In this document: positions 47,941-58,780 of the stretch, one piece after another
How positions within the stretch are numbered: the stretch's first letter is position 1
Layout of the letters: every line of letters starts with the position of its first letter
Source of the DNA: Chrysopilus asiliformis
Lineage: Eukaryota > Arthropoda > Insecta > Diptera > Rhagionidae
Assembly: GCA_964034945.1 (NCBI GenBank)
Contig: OZ035962.1
Location: 25,479,030-25,543,029 of the forward strand
DNA length: 64,000 nucleotides
Reading direction: 5' to 3'
Program-made: the position numbers and the translations under genes
Notes under the pieces: model-generated
Told to the model about the DNA's origin: nothing
Seen by the model: the letters and a program-made list of their open reading frames with translations, nothing else
Databases searched by the model: none

Positions 47941-49439
47941 GGACGGGCCTGCATTTAGTTTTTGTTTAAAAAATGGACTGTGCTTGGTCTGTTTAAACAG
48001 AAGAAATTCTGGGACTTGAATAATTTAAGTTGTGCTTAAGTTGCTACGTGGCTAGGTTTCATTGCTTCGAAACGGCCATGCGTTAGTCTTACACTTCAAG
48101 AACCAAGTTTTACGCGCCAATTCATATTTGAATTTATCATGCTAAACAGTATTGATATAAATTAAAATTGACATCATTATATGGCTGTCCTCCGAATATT
48201 CGTTTTCGAACCGTTTTCCCAATGAATAATAATTTGATTTCCATGAAATGTATTCAATTTATTTACCCAAGTTCAAAGTGCTACTAATCCACCGAACAAT
48301 TTCAACATTTCGTAAATCATTTATTCACCTTCAAATCATCAAAAACCGAAGAACATCGCATTTAAAAAAAAAAAAAGAAAACGGAAAACATTTTCCAGAG
48401 TTCTGTTTGAAAGCCATTTCATCACTCCAAATGGTCCAAAAAGAAAAACTGGCTCACTTCTGAGCTTGAAGCGAATCCGCAAAAATATACCAACCGCACA
48501 GAAGTCGGAAAACTTTTGAAATCTTTTTGCTTAGCCAAGAAAGAGAAAAATAAATTCCATGTTACAATTCTAAAAGGGCCAATTTTCCTTTGAATCTGGA
48601 GAAGTTTCGTATCCTGACATTTGCGCGACAGGTCATCAATAACGCTGCCATCAGGCATGGAACCTGTGGGTATTTTCTCCGATTTTGACTATAAGAACTG
48701 GAAGTGGGTTACCCAAGGCCCCAAGGCTTCAGCAAAACTCGTCACCGCTGCCATTTCAAGGACTATCAATCAAAAAAAAACCTGAATAACTTCTGTCCGT
48801 GTACATGGAATGGAAGGCAGGACGTTAGCGGCGACTATACTACCGGGGATCGTTTGCCATTTTTCCCAGAAGTCTTGTTTTCCGGGTAAAAGTAATCTAT
48901 TGAATATGTCAAAATGCGGGTTGATAGAAGGAGGGAGGGATTGCTATACCCATCCAAATATTCAAACTTTCTATCTATCCGTTTTAGATCTGCAGGAGTT
49001 GATTTTGAGTAGGTTTTTTTCGTTTGTTTTTTCGTGGCTGGAGGCGAATTGAATCCTTTCAACTTGTGCGCCTTTTTAACCGATTGAAAGGATTTGCAAA
49101 TATCACTGGAAAATCCGAAAAACATGAGAACTTACTTTGATTTGAGAATTGTGCTGAATGGCAATGATATATAATGCGTATTTGTGCGATTTCAGGTAAA
49201 TGGGGAAGTCAGGTATTCTATTTACACCTTTCTTTCGTATAAAAACAGTTTCAATTGTCGTCTAACCAAAGTCAATAATTCACTCACCCCGTATAGAAAA
49301 CTAAGTAGATATACATCAAGTTTCTGTTTTTGTACCTTTTGATTAGATTATGTTTAGTGGCGTTGATTGAATTAAATGTTATTATGCTCAACTGCTTAGC
49401 AAGTGACCCCTATTCAAGTACAATTGTGTTAGTATCAAC

Positions 49440-49870
49440 CACTGTAATTCGATAACTTTATATATAATATGGGGTGTCCTGACTGACTGACTGACTGTGT
49501 AGGATGACTATATTTTTAACAGCTTTTATTTAGCTCGCTATCTTGTTTGTTTGTTTGTTTGTTTGTTTGTTTGTTTGTCGGGGTCAAATCTTGCAATCAA
49601 ATTTTGACCCACTTCCACTTGTCCGATTGACTTCAAATTTTGCACACTTATATAAGTCCGATGACAATACAATATTTTCACTACTTCGTCCTTGTAAGGA
49701 TAACGGAAGGTCCTGTAAGGATAACGTGATTTATCCTTTTCTCCAAATTTTCCGGAAAAAAATCTATTCTGGGGGTTTTTGGGGTCGCTGAATACGATTC
49801 TCAAGTTAAAAAGCCTGTAAGGACATCCCAAATGTAAGGATATATATGTAAGGACTAAAAAGAACAAAAT
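49440..49870. mobile_element. Remnant with TTTG microsatellite
   Basis: A (TTTG) tract at 49541-49578 is followed by GACCCACTTCCACTTGTCC and GATTGACTTCAAATTTTGCA, of the type next to simple repeats in other remnants here. A small CTGA array lies at 49481-49497. Termini not found. Confidence 0.35.
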
Positions 49871-49897
49871 AAAAAAAATAAAAAAAAAATTTTAAAA

Positions 49898-50117
49898 AAA
49901 GCTTTTATTAAAAAAGAATGCACTAAAAAGAAAAAAATAATTTTCTGGACGCTGTGTATCACAAATATAAAAGCTTTTAAAAAGCGAGATAAAGCATAAA
50001 ACAATAAAATAAAAATTTATCTCGCTTTTAAAAAGCTTTTATATTTGTGATACACAGCGTCTAGAAAATTATTTTTTTCTTTTTAGTGCATTCTTTTTTA
50101 ATAAAAGCTTTTTTTTA
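49898..50117. repeat. Long near-perfect palindrome (~100-bp arms)
   Basis: AAGCTTTTATTAAAAAAGAA, TGCACTAAAAAGAAAAAAAT, ACGCTGTGTATCACAAATAT and AAAAGCTTTTAAAAAGCGAG on the left reappear inverted on the right after a spacer of about 35 nt. It is likely a MITE or an inverted duplication. Confidence 0.85.
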
Positions 50118-51497
50118 AAAAAAATTTTTTTTTTTTTTTTTTGTGTGAATCTAGAACAGATTACAGGTGGAGAGTAATGGAGGGCGAGGGGGGAGGCGAC
50201 GAAGGGTTAGGTAATCCTTATTGCTTCGAAAGTACTTTTTATTGTATAAATAATATTTTTTGACCATGACCTGCCCATGCTTTTTACCCTCACACTTCAC
50301 CACTGATGGAATGCGCCGCAGACGAATTCTTTTAATGTGCTAGAGGCAATAATTTCTAAGAAAACTCCGGTGTAGACGAAAACAGGTAAAATTTTTTAGT
50401 TGTTAAGAAATAACAACACTAATTGTGGGTTTCACGAAACTTTTAGCGGTCAAGTTGCTTGAAATATGCCGGCTAAATGGAGTTAGCGATCGCCATAAAA
50501 GTTCGTGACACACTCCATAAGAGCCCTTTACACCAACGAAACTTAGCGGCCTGTATCTAAGTAACATTATTTCATTCCCAGAATTTTTACAACAGAGATG
50601 CCCAACTTATATGCCTTGAATTACCACTACTCGGAATTTTTTGGTATAAAATTTTTATCCATAAAAATATTTAGAACAATGATTCTTGTTAAAAAAAATA
50701 TTATATTACTGTTCAATAATACACACAATTAGTTTTCGAATTCATTTATTCCTTCCATTAGCTCTAATTATAAATAAAATGTAAAAAGTAAAAACTTCAA
50801 CGTTCAGAGACTAAACTAATTAGAAATAGTGAAGAGAAAAATGTTCAAAAGCCATTAGAAGAAATGTGAAAAAAAGTTTATCCACATTCAGTATTTCATT
50901 TGAAAGAATTTTCCTTCCCAAAGTCATGTAAAAAAATCGCCGTCTCAAACTTTCCCAGACATTTCATTTTTCAATAACACTACACCATTTTTATTATATT
51001 TTTTTCTAATTTTAACTTTACTTTTCTGACTTATTGGAAACTAATTATTGAGAAATAATTAAATTAAAAACTCATATCTATTGCGGTCGAATTTTCTCAG
51101 ATCGAAGTTTAATAACTTTCTCAATTTTAATCTACGCCAATTACGGTCTTGATAAAACTTTGTAATGCACTCGCAATGAATATTTGAAAATCAATTTACA
51201 AACTCAATAATTAAGTGAATGGAAATTTCACCATAATATACTTGAAAGGAATTTAGCGAAGAAAATTACATCATCCTCAGCTTCAGAGTGAAAAAAATTG
51301 TTTTTCCCACTTAATACAATCCAGTAGGATAAAACTTTTTAAAAGGATTTGTAAGTGTTTGAAGAACTTAAAAAAATCACGAAAAATTTAAATACTGGCA
51401 ATGAATTTTAATTTACTTGAAAACCTTTACTTAAAGTTTTGTTACCACTATTTTTGGTGGAATTGTAAGGGTGCAACCAGGAGCATGAGGGGTTGCC

Positions 51498-51653
51498 CAT
51501 AAAATACGTCACGCTGATTTACGGCCTTTCAACCACCTCCTTTCCCCCGCGTTGTTTTTTTTTTGGGATTTTTTGTATTGAGTTTAGTATCACCGTCACA
51601 CTACCGCAGATCCACCCTCCCTTAAAGTGTGACGTTTTTTTTATGGACAGCCA
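51498..51653. mobile_element. GGGCTGTCCATAAA-type MITE
   Basis: The ends are GGGTTGCCCATAAAATACGTCACGC and GTGTGACGTTTTTTTTATGGACAGCC, inverted. It is about 155 bp. A single end of the same type is at 34764. Confidence 0.7.
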
Positions 51654-51739
51654 TTAACTACAAAACCCCTCCCCCTACCACATGAACGCTTGTAATATTT
51701 GTTAAATCATCATTCCATTAAAATAATTTTTTTGGGGAT

Positions 51740-51907
51740 ATTTTTCAAATATTTTACAGCAACCCCCCCCCCCCTCCCCCCCCCCCCCCCCCTCCACCCT
51801 ACTTATTACGAACTACTTAAACCTGAATCAATAATTCTCCCCTGCTTCTTCCCGGCTCTTCATCGGAAATGTGTCCCAGATTCACACAAAAAAAATATGG
51901 TCACCCA
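51740..51907. mobile_element. Right part of a TAGGGTGACCATA-family element
   Basis: A C run with few interruptions (51763-51792) leads to GTGTCCCAGATTCACAC and the right end TATGGTCACCC. The left part is missing. Confidence 0.55.
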
Positions 51908-51985
51908 ATATATGATATATGGAACGTATTTGCCACTAAACAATATACACTTCTAGTGGCAGATACGTGCCGTACATCAAAAATC
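51905..51985. mobile_element. GGCAGATACGTGCC element, copy 3
   Basis: GGAACGTATTTGCCACTAAA and ACTTCTAGTGGCAGATACGT then GCCGTACATCAAAAATCCTAG. It again abuts the right end of a TAGGGTGACCATA element, as at 40000. Confidence 0.55.
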
Positions 51986-52044
51986 CTAGCTGGGCTGGTT
52001 GTTATTATGTTTAAAGACATAGCAAATGATTTCAATTAATAAAT

Positions 52045-52195
52045 TAAGCAAGTCGAACCTGGATAGGTGGGACAAGGATGCGGGGGAAACCCCCATAACT
52101 GAAATGGATTGTTCGGTCCCCAAGAAGTGGGAACTTAGGGCAAGTGGGAACCGTGAAACGGCCCTGTGAGATCTCACTTATCCAAGTTCAACTGG
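52045..52195. mobile_element. Tigger/pogo-like MITE
   Basis: The left end reads AAGTCGAACCTGGATAGGTG and the inverse of the right end CAGTTGAACTTGGATAAGTG. Such termini are typical of pogo/Tigger non-autonomous elements; TA duplication was not resolved. It is about 150 bp, between the gene B stop and the intergenic region. Confidence 0.5.
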
Positions 52196-52643
52196 ATTTC
52201 AAGGGATATAAAAACGACTTCATTTTCATTTAAATATTTTAATTCCTTCAATTTTTTTTTTGTGTTTTAAAATCAAAACAAATACTACAAATGCGTTTCG
52301 TTTTAAATAAAAAGTCTTGTTCTTATCCCATAAAAAACAAAAAAATAAGATTATTCTAAAAACTTTATAAAATTTTAGTGCATTTAATAAAAAAGCCTCT
52401 TTGAAATCTTTGTGCTCAGATATTTAAAAACTCTTCTCAAGAATGTAGTATATATCCTAATGTTAAAAAGATTTTTTTTTTTGCATTTTACGTCCAAAGC
52501 AAACAAATATTCTTAAATATAATTTTTTTTAAACATATAAAGCTAATCACAATGTTGAATATTAAATAATAGTTTTTCTTTTCTTTTTTTTTCAATTGCA
52601 TTTAGTTTAGTTTGTTTTATGATAATTTTTAGTATAAAGCAGA

Positions 52644-52855
52644 TCACGCCAACCAATGATAAATGTCAATGTAGTGTTTTAACGGTGAGTTGCGTTTCTT
52701 TGAGTAGCGTAGTTTCTTATAGAAGACGCGTATTTTACTTACAGGATAGTTTGTTTCAATTTTCATTGCCTCTTTGCCGGGACACAAAACGTAGGATTCA
52801 TGATTCTCCAAGCGATTTGCTTCGTAAGCTGCGTGAACTTCGGGATGTTGGAAAG
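52644..52855 (-). CDS. Gene B last exon: C-terminal extension and stop
   Basis: Acceptor TTTTATTTTAG, then AFQHPEVHAAYEANRLENHE to CPGKEAMKIETNYPVSK and a basic tail with KKLRYSKKRNSP, ending IYHWLA and TGA at 52646-52644. GTAAGT at 52742 looks like a donor, but the frame stays open through it to the stop and the implied intron would be under 70 nt, so I read it as coding. No known domain was recognised in this tail. Confidence 0.78.
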
Positions 52856-52925
52856 CTAAAATAAAATAGGACAAATTTCGGCTTTTAAAACCAGACTTCT
52901 CAATGAATAAAATGTCTCTTCTCAC

Positions 52926-53028
52926 CTCTGACAATAATTTTGAATTCACATTTTGATGATTGACCATCTCTATCTGTCGCTACATAAACGATGTTGTGCA
53001 CACCAGGTGTAAATCTATCACCAGGCAA
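52926..53028 (-). CDS. Gene B exon: end of HYR2
   Basis: It encodes LPGDRFTPGVHNIVYVATDR then DGQSSKCEFKIIVR, the closing strand motif of HYR domains. Phase 0 in, phase 1 out (donor GTGAGA). Confidence 0.88.
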
Positions 53029-53780
53029 CTAAAAAAATTAAATCAAACATTTTTATATTATTGATCAAAATATGTAAAAAAAAACTTATTTCGTCTATTT
53101 CTATGTAACTGTACGTCCCGGAAACTAAATTTTTGTCCCGGATTTGTCAATTTAATGTAATAGTTTATCAAAAGTTAAAAAAAGCAATCACTAAATAGGG
53201 AAAAAATACTCTACTTCGGTTATAGAGGTTGCTGTTTATCATATTTTTTTCGCCTGCGGCGCATTTTTTTTTAATAGTTTCCCACGAAGCGCGCTTGTAT
53301 TTCAATTGATTTCATATTTTTAATGGGTCCGTTGCAATTATTTATGAAACGCGAAAAGCGCGAAAAAAATTAGTCTTTTTTTCCTTAATACTGCGTCGCT
53401 CTTAATTTACGTCTTTGCGCCGCATTCTGTTGAAAATATTTCGCCTACGGCGCACATTTCTCATTTGCTTCTTCTTCGTTTTTGTCCAAATGAAGTTTCA
53501 TTTTCTATATAAAATTCGTTGCTTCGTCTCCCTCCCTCCTACCAACCTATCAACACCCTCATTTTTCACCCAACAAAAATCTGGTCACTATTAACAAAAA
53601 ACTAAAAATCCACCCCTTTATATACAAGTTTAATTAGTTTTTTAAAGCTTTCAATTTTAAGAGCTTAATTCCCCTTGAACCAAAATATTTTCGCCTGCGG
53701 CGTAATTTCATCAAAAGTGTCGTTCTTCTCCTTTTTAATCTTTAGTTAAATTCATTTTACCACCAAACATATTTTCTCAC
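53029..53780 (-). other. Gene B intron inside HYR2, with repeat insertion
   Basis: 752 nt. Most is the TAGGGTGACCATA-family element at 53101-53592, so the ancestral intron was about 260 nt. Confidence 0.75.
53101..53592. mobile_element. TAGGGTGACCATA-family element in gene B intron
   Basis: It begins near CTATGTAACTGTACGTCCCG and ends CTGGTCACTATTA. It contains TTCGCCTGCGGCGCATTTTT and TTCGCCTACGGCGCACATTT, two of the best copies of the family motif; another lies just outside near 53690. Confidence 0.7.
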
Positions 53781-54057
53781 CTTCGATTTGTAGACCTGCT
53801 TCAAATGTCCATGACTCTGGAAAGTGGGTTCCTTCCAAGAAACCGATCTGGATGCCTCGTGCGGATTGAGCCGGATATCAATTGAATTCGGGCAATAAAT
53901 TACACTGGGCGGATTTGGTTCCTTGATGTTAATTTCCGTTCTACACACCGCATTCGCATTGGAATGTGGACTTCGTGCCCTGAAGGTCAAAACATAATGG
54001 CCTGCTGTCAACTGAGCTTCCAAATGTTTGGCCCATTCCGGCTGAACGTCCACGTAC
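53781..54057 (-). CDS. Gene B exon: rest of HYR1 and start of HYR2
   Basis: It starts with the last base of a Lys codon (phase 2) and reads YVDVQPEWAKHLEAQLTAGH, ending HYR1 with CRTEINIKEPN, then HYR2 from VIYCPNSIDIRLNP to QVYKSK. It ends in phase 0 at GTGAGA, the same phase as the gene A HYR2 intron. Confidence 0.88.
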
Positions 54058-54125
54058 CTACGGTAAAATTATATGAATTTTTAGAAGTTCCTAAAACAAT
54101 GCAGTGAAGATGAAATAATAATTAC

Positions 54126-54453
54126 TTCCAGTAGTCAACATTCGTTTTCGGTTGTTCCAATTTGATATGAACGACTTTCTGCTCCTTCTGCAATACAAGC
54201 ATTGTATCCTGTGGACACTTGATGTATGGCGCGTCTCCTTGACCTCCATGACTTCCAACAGGGATGCATGTCAGACTAGTGTTTGTGGTCCATGTCTGAT
54301 CAATGTTGCACACAGCCACACGCTTATCAGCTGGTTTGAAACCCGACTGGCAGTGCAATAGGCAGCGTTCCCCAGCTACGATATTTCCAACCAAGCATTT
54401 AGATGGTGTGATTGATCCATGCTCTGGAGGTGGGAGTCGTGGGCATGACACGG
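54126..54453 (-). CDS. Gene B exon: sushi domain 2 and start of HYR1
   Basis: The phase 1 start joins to give CVP-VSCPRLPPPEHGSI, a standard sushi-to-sushi linker. The sushi domain ends TSLTC; then a short Gly-rich link and HYR1 from PYIKCPQDTMLVLQ to KTNVDYWK. The donor is TGGAA|GTAATT, phase 2. In gene A the same sushi-HYR border is split by an intron, while this intra-HYR intron is absent there. Confidence 0.88.
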
Positions 54454-54922
54454 CTGTATTTAAACACAAAATAATATTAGAATGATTATATAAAATATTA
54501 GTTATAGCTTCTGTCGAAACTATTACTGAAATCAAGAAAATATGGAAAGATTCTCGTTCAAGTAATTCAAGAAAATTGGATCAAGAAGAGCAATTCTTAT
54601 ATCAAGGACTAAATTTGTTGAACCAAGAACTATTTTGTTATATTAACAATTCCATTCTTAGCTAAGAAAAAAATCTTCGGGAAATTTTCGAGGAAAACGA
54701 GCGGATCATTCAAATACGCCATAAATCGACCAAATAATTATCTAATATCGAGTGAACCAAAGAAAAAATCTGTTTTTTGTCGGCCTATATTATATAACGC
54801 GAAAACAACGGGCCTGATTTTCCTTAAATTTTCTTTACAAATTCCAATTTTCGGCACGCAAAGTGACTAAACAGAGCTTTAAAATGTAAAAAATTCATCA
54901 GAAATATGAAAAAAATACTTAC
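54454..54922 (-). other. Gene B intron between sushi 1 and sushi 2
   Basis: 469 nt, AT-rich, nothing else recognised. The flanking phases match. Confidence 0.8.
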
Positions 54923-55120
54923 GAACGCAAGTTGCTTGCAAGTTATCCCAGTGTCCTGTTCCATTGCAATGTCTAACAGAGCTACCCTCCAACCTGTATC
55001 CTTTGTGACACCAAAAAGTACACTTGGTCTTGTAGTACAATTGCTGTTTATGCCTAGATCGCGTGCAATGATGTTCGCCATTACGAATCTGAGGCCAGGG
55101 CATGCAATTATCCTTAATTT
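54923..55120 (-). CDS. Gene B exon: sushi domain 1
   Basis: Phase 1 at both ends (acceptor TTTCATTTCAG, donor GTAAGT). The domain runs from DNCMPWPQIRNGEHHC through CTFWCHKGYRLEGSS to HWDNLQATCVR and has six cysteines. It ends in the CV(R/P) linker that leads into sushi 2. Confidence 0.9.
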
Positions 55121-55181
55121 CTGAAATGAAACTCATACAAATAAAAAAAACTGTCCACGTGAAAAACAAGGGAATTCAAAC

Positions 55182-58133
55182 CTAGACAACTCTTTTTATC
55201 AGCTGATAATTTAGATCCATTTCCGCATATGCATTTATAGCTTCCAGGCACATTCGTGCATTTGCCCTGAGATCCGCATCCTCCATTGTTGTACTCACAT
55301 TCATTAATATCGACGCAATGACCATGCGGGTCCTTTTGGTATCCTGAAGGGCAGTGACATTCAAACGATCCAACCGTGTTGCGACAGTCCAGCCGCGCTC
55401 TTTTGCACGGATTATCATACTGGCATTCGTCGATATCATGGCAGGTAGCGTTATCGCGCGGATCCAGCATGAATCCCGGACGACATCCACAAACCCTTCC
55501 AGTTGGGGTGCGTTCGCAAATTTGACTGCAGCCACCATTCTGATGGACACAAGAGGTATGGGAAGATTCGCATGTTCTTTTGTCTGGAAGCAATCTATAG
55601 CCAATCGGGCAGTCACAAATGTGTCCACCACCCTCGACATTCAGACAGCGATGTGAACAGCCGCCATTGTTCTTAGTGCAACCATTCCGATCGACGCATG
55701 TCCTTTGATCGTTGGTGAGTTCGAATCCTGGTGGACACTGACATCTGAACCCGCCATTCAAATTCTCGCAGATATGCGAACAGCCACCGTTTTGGTTCTT
55801 GCATTCGTTGACATCTACGCAGGTGAACTGATTATCAGCCAGGATCAATCCCGGCGGACACTGACACTGGAAGCCGTCTCGCGTGTTTTTACAGTCGTGC
55901 GAGCATCTTCTGCCATAAACTGTGCACGCGTCTCGCACAGTTTCAGTTTCACAGGTAATATTGTTGGACGATAAGATTTCCCCTTCGGCGCACGCACAGT
56001 GGAAGGATCCGACGACATTTACGCAAGTGTGCGAGCATCCGCCGTTCGGGCGGATTTCGTTGCACTCATTGATGTCTTCGCAAATATGTCCATCCCGACC
56101 CAAACGCAATCCTTCTGGACAGTCGCACTGGTATCGACCCTCAACGTTAACGCAGAGATGCGAGCAACCATGATTACCTCCGGAGCATTCATCTTCATCG
56201 ACGCAAGAGCGTTTATCCTCATGCAGCTTGTATCCAGCGTCACACGCACAGGATGCCGCTCCTAATAGATTCACACAAATATGTGAGCAACCGCCGTTAT
56301 TCTCTCGACACTCATCAATATCTGAACACGTTCTATTATCGGCTTCCAGACGAAATCCGACAGGACACAAGCAGGCGTAGCGTCCTCTGTGATTTTCGCA
56401 CACATGAGAGCAACCGCCATTGTTAATCGCACACTCGTCAACATCTAAGCAATTTCTTTGACTCGCGTCCAAATGGTATCCCTTGGGACAAGCGCAAGCA
56501 ACTTTTCCAAAAGCGAACAAACACTCATGGGAACACCCTCCGTTATTGAATGCACACAGATTTATAAATTCGCAGGTACGATTATCGCTATGCAAAATCA
56601 TACCGTCTGGACATTGGCACTGGTGGGTTCCCGGCCAATTATAGCAAATGTGCGAGCAATTGCCATTGTCTATTAGGCACTCGTCAACATCGATACATTT
56701 ATTTAAAGCAGATAGCAAAGCAAAACCAACCGGACAATCACATCTGAATGAGCCCTCGGTATTAATGCACACCTGCACCGAATCGCAGGTATGGATACCC
56801 AGCGAACACTCATCAACATCGCGACATAAGCTATTCAACTTCTCAAAGCCACTCTTGCAAATACACTCATACGAACCTTCAATGTTGCGGCATATCTGGC
56901 TGCATCCGCCGTTATTCTCCTGGCACTCGTCGTGATCAATGCAGGTCTTTCCGTCGTAACTGAGGTGATATCCGGCATAACATCCGCAATATCCCGGCAC
57001 AATGCGATCGCAGATTTGACTGCAGCCACCATTGTTAACCGTGCATGGATTCTCATCGACGCAATTCCTTCCATCCGGTGTTAAGGTCATTCCGTCTGGA
57101 CAGTGGCACTCGGCGTAACCATTATGAGATACACACTGATGTGAACAATCTCCATTATCCAACGCACAGGCGTCCAAGAATCCACAAACACCATGAGAAA
57201 GTAGCTCCTGACCCTCAGGACATCCACACCGGTAGCTGCCCAACGTGTTGACGCATTCCATTCCACCACAGATTGACTCGTCCTGCGCGCATTCATCGAT
57301 ATCGTCACAGGTTTTAAAATCTCCCTCGGAGAGCTCAAGACCCGGCGGACACCGACACTCATAGGATCCCTCATTATTATGGCAGTAGTGCGAGCAACCA
57401 GAAGTTCCCGCTTCGCACTCGTCAATATCGTGACATTTTCGTCCTTTATCCATGTACCCCGAAGGACACTGGCAAGAATATCCATCTGGGGTATTTACGC
57501 AGACGCCGGGCATACACTGTACGTGTCCCCCATTCTCGACGCAATTATCGAAAACCGTCTGCACCAGACAGGTCTTAAAATCGGTGTCCAAAACATATCC
57601 TGGCGGACAAGTGCATTCGTATCCCTCCGCGCGATCGATACAATCATGTGAGCATCGCGTTTTGTTCAAATTAAAATTCGTCAAATCCTTGCAACTATCC
57701 CTCTCGCACGATCGCTGATCTTCTAGTAAATGGAAATTCTCTGGACATCTGCATTCGTAGCCACCTGGCGTGTTGAAGCATTCATGATCACAGACTTTGT
57801 AGGGTGAAATCTCGCCACTGTCATCGCCATCTATATCTGAATATAATTCGCATTCATTAATATCGTTGCACGTTTTCCCATCATCGGCTAAATCAAAGCC
57901 ATCCGGGCACGTACAATCGAATCCACCCGGTCTGTTTTCGCAAAATTGACATCCGGTATTATTTTCTGCACACTCGTCAATATCCTTGCAGAGTCCTTGC
58001 TCGTCATGTCGGTAGCCATCATCACAAGATCCATGCTCTTCGTCAGCGGATATGCAGCGGAACGAGCCAGGCAAGTTTTCGCATCCCATAGGGCAAGTTG
58101 CCGCTATTATGGGATCATCACACTCGTTAATAT
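55182..58133 (-). CDS. Gene B large exon: 23 tandem EGF-like domains
   Basis: One uninterrupted 2952-nt exon, phase 1 at both ends (acceptor TTTTCATTTTAG, donor AG|GTTTGA). It runs from DINECDDPIIAATC to LSADKKSCLG. I count 23 EGF domains by their six-cysteine pattern; most contain NNGGCSH/SQ or a DIDEC-type start, and many CxNxxxxFxC or YxC sites for Asn hydroxylation. EGF1 has a long loop between cysteines four and five (ISADEEHGS) where one residue is usual. Domains 4, 5, 13, 18 and 21 lack the calcium-binding start. Reading continues 5' and 3' of the exon only by chance. Confidence 0.9.
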
Positions 58134-58336
58134 CTAAAATGAAAAATAATTTTCTTGTGAAAATGTCAATTTCAAAAAGGATTTGCGAATTATATTGAAT
58201 GATAAATTTATTATGACGCATTTCTGTTTGAATGCTGGGAGAACATTTCTCCGAAAACTCCATAATCTATGCTTCCATAGACCTATAATTTTTTCGATTG
58301 TAATAATTTATAGGAAACCTATACTTTTGATATGTG

Positions 58337-58780
58337 TAGGGTGACCATACGTCCTCCTGGATTCGCGGGACAGTCTCGGACTTAGACATATTGTCCCGGC
58401 GCGGCGTCCCGAAATCTGAATTTTCATCCCGGGTTACTCAATTTACCCTTAAACCGCGTCTCGATTAGACATAAACTCAATTTGTTTTTTCATGGCCTGC
58501 CATTGAAATGTCATGTGGAGACAGCATTTCTCAGAAGTTTTTTGATGTCTTGGGCAAAAATGCTTGGAAAAAATATGTCTACAAATGTCATTTTCATGGC
58601 AGGCGATAACCAAAGTTCCAATTTTTGTCTAATCGTGACGAAACTTTAACGCCGAAAATTTTCACCTGCAGCGGAGATAGAAACTTGCCTTGGTCTACCC
58701 ATCTTTATTCCAAAATCGAGGAAACTTACTTTGCGCGTCTTTATTCTAAAATATCGCCTGCGGCGCATTTTATCATATTT
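58337..58780. mobile_element. TAGGGTGACCATA-family element, right end unclear
   Basis: It starts TAGGGTGACCATACGTCCTC and has GGGACAGTCTCGGACTTAG, TTTTCATCCCGG and ATCGCCTGCGGCGCATTTTA (near 58755). Confidence 0.65.

Larger units (their letters stand above)
38837..52643. other. Region between the stops of genes A and B
   Basis: About 13.8 kb including both 3' UTRs. I recognise no gene. It holds TAGGGTGACCATA-family copies (39496, 43321, 44536, about 51740), a foldback (41885), a long ACAGACCG array (47087), three copies of a GGCAGATACGTGCC element, a long palindrome (49898) and two compact MITEs (51498, 52045). Stretches 40131-41884, 45062-47086, 47946-49440 and 50130-51490 show only AT-rich DNA and chance open frames. 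Confidence 0.55.
52644..58133 (-). other. Gene B: 23-EGF, sushi, HYR matrix protein, 5' partial, 6 exons
   Basis: Six exons join in frame across five GT-AG introns into 1356 residues. Order: 23 EGF-like domains (1-984), sushi 1 (about 989-1049), sushi 2 (about 1054-1115), HYR1 (about 1125-1210), HYR2 (about 1211-1286) and a C-terminal extension (1287-1356) ending IYHWLA. Many EGF domains start DxDEC/DxNEC and so bind calcium. No transmembrane segment is visible after the HYR domains, so a secreted matrix protein is likely. Its N-terminus and signal peptide lie beyond the window. Resemblance to insect frac-type proteins is my judgement from domain order only. Confidence 0.87.

Noticed and set aside
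52735..52743. GTAAGT at 52742 as a splice donor in the last gene B exon
   Set aside because: The frame is open through it to a stop, and any intron ending before KKRNSP would be under 70 nt with no good acceptor.
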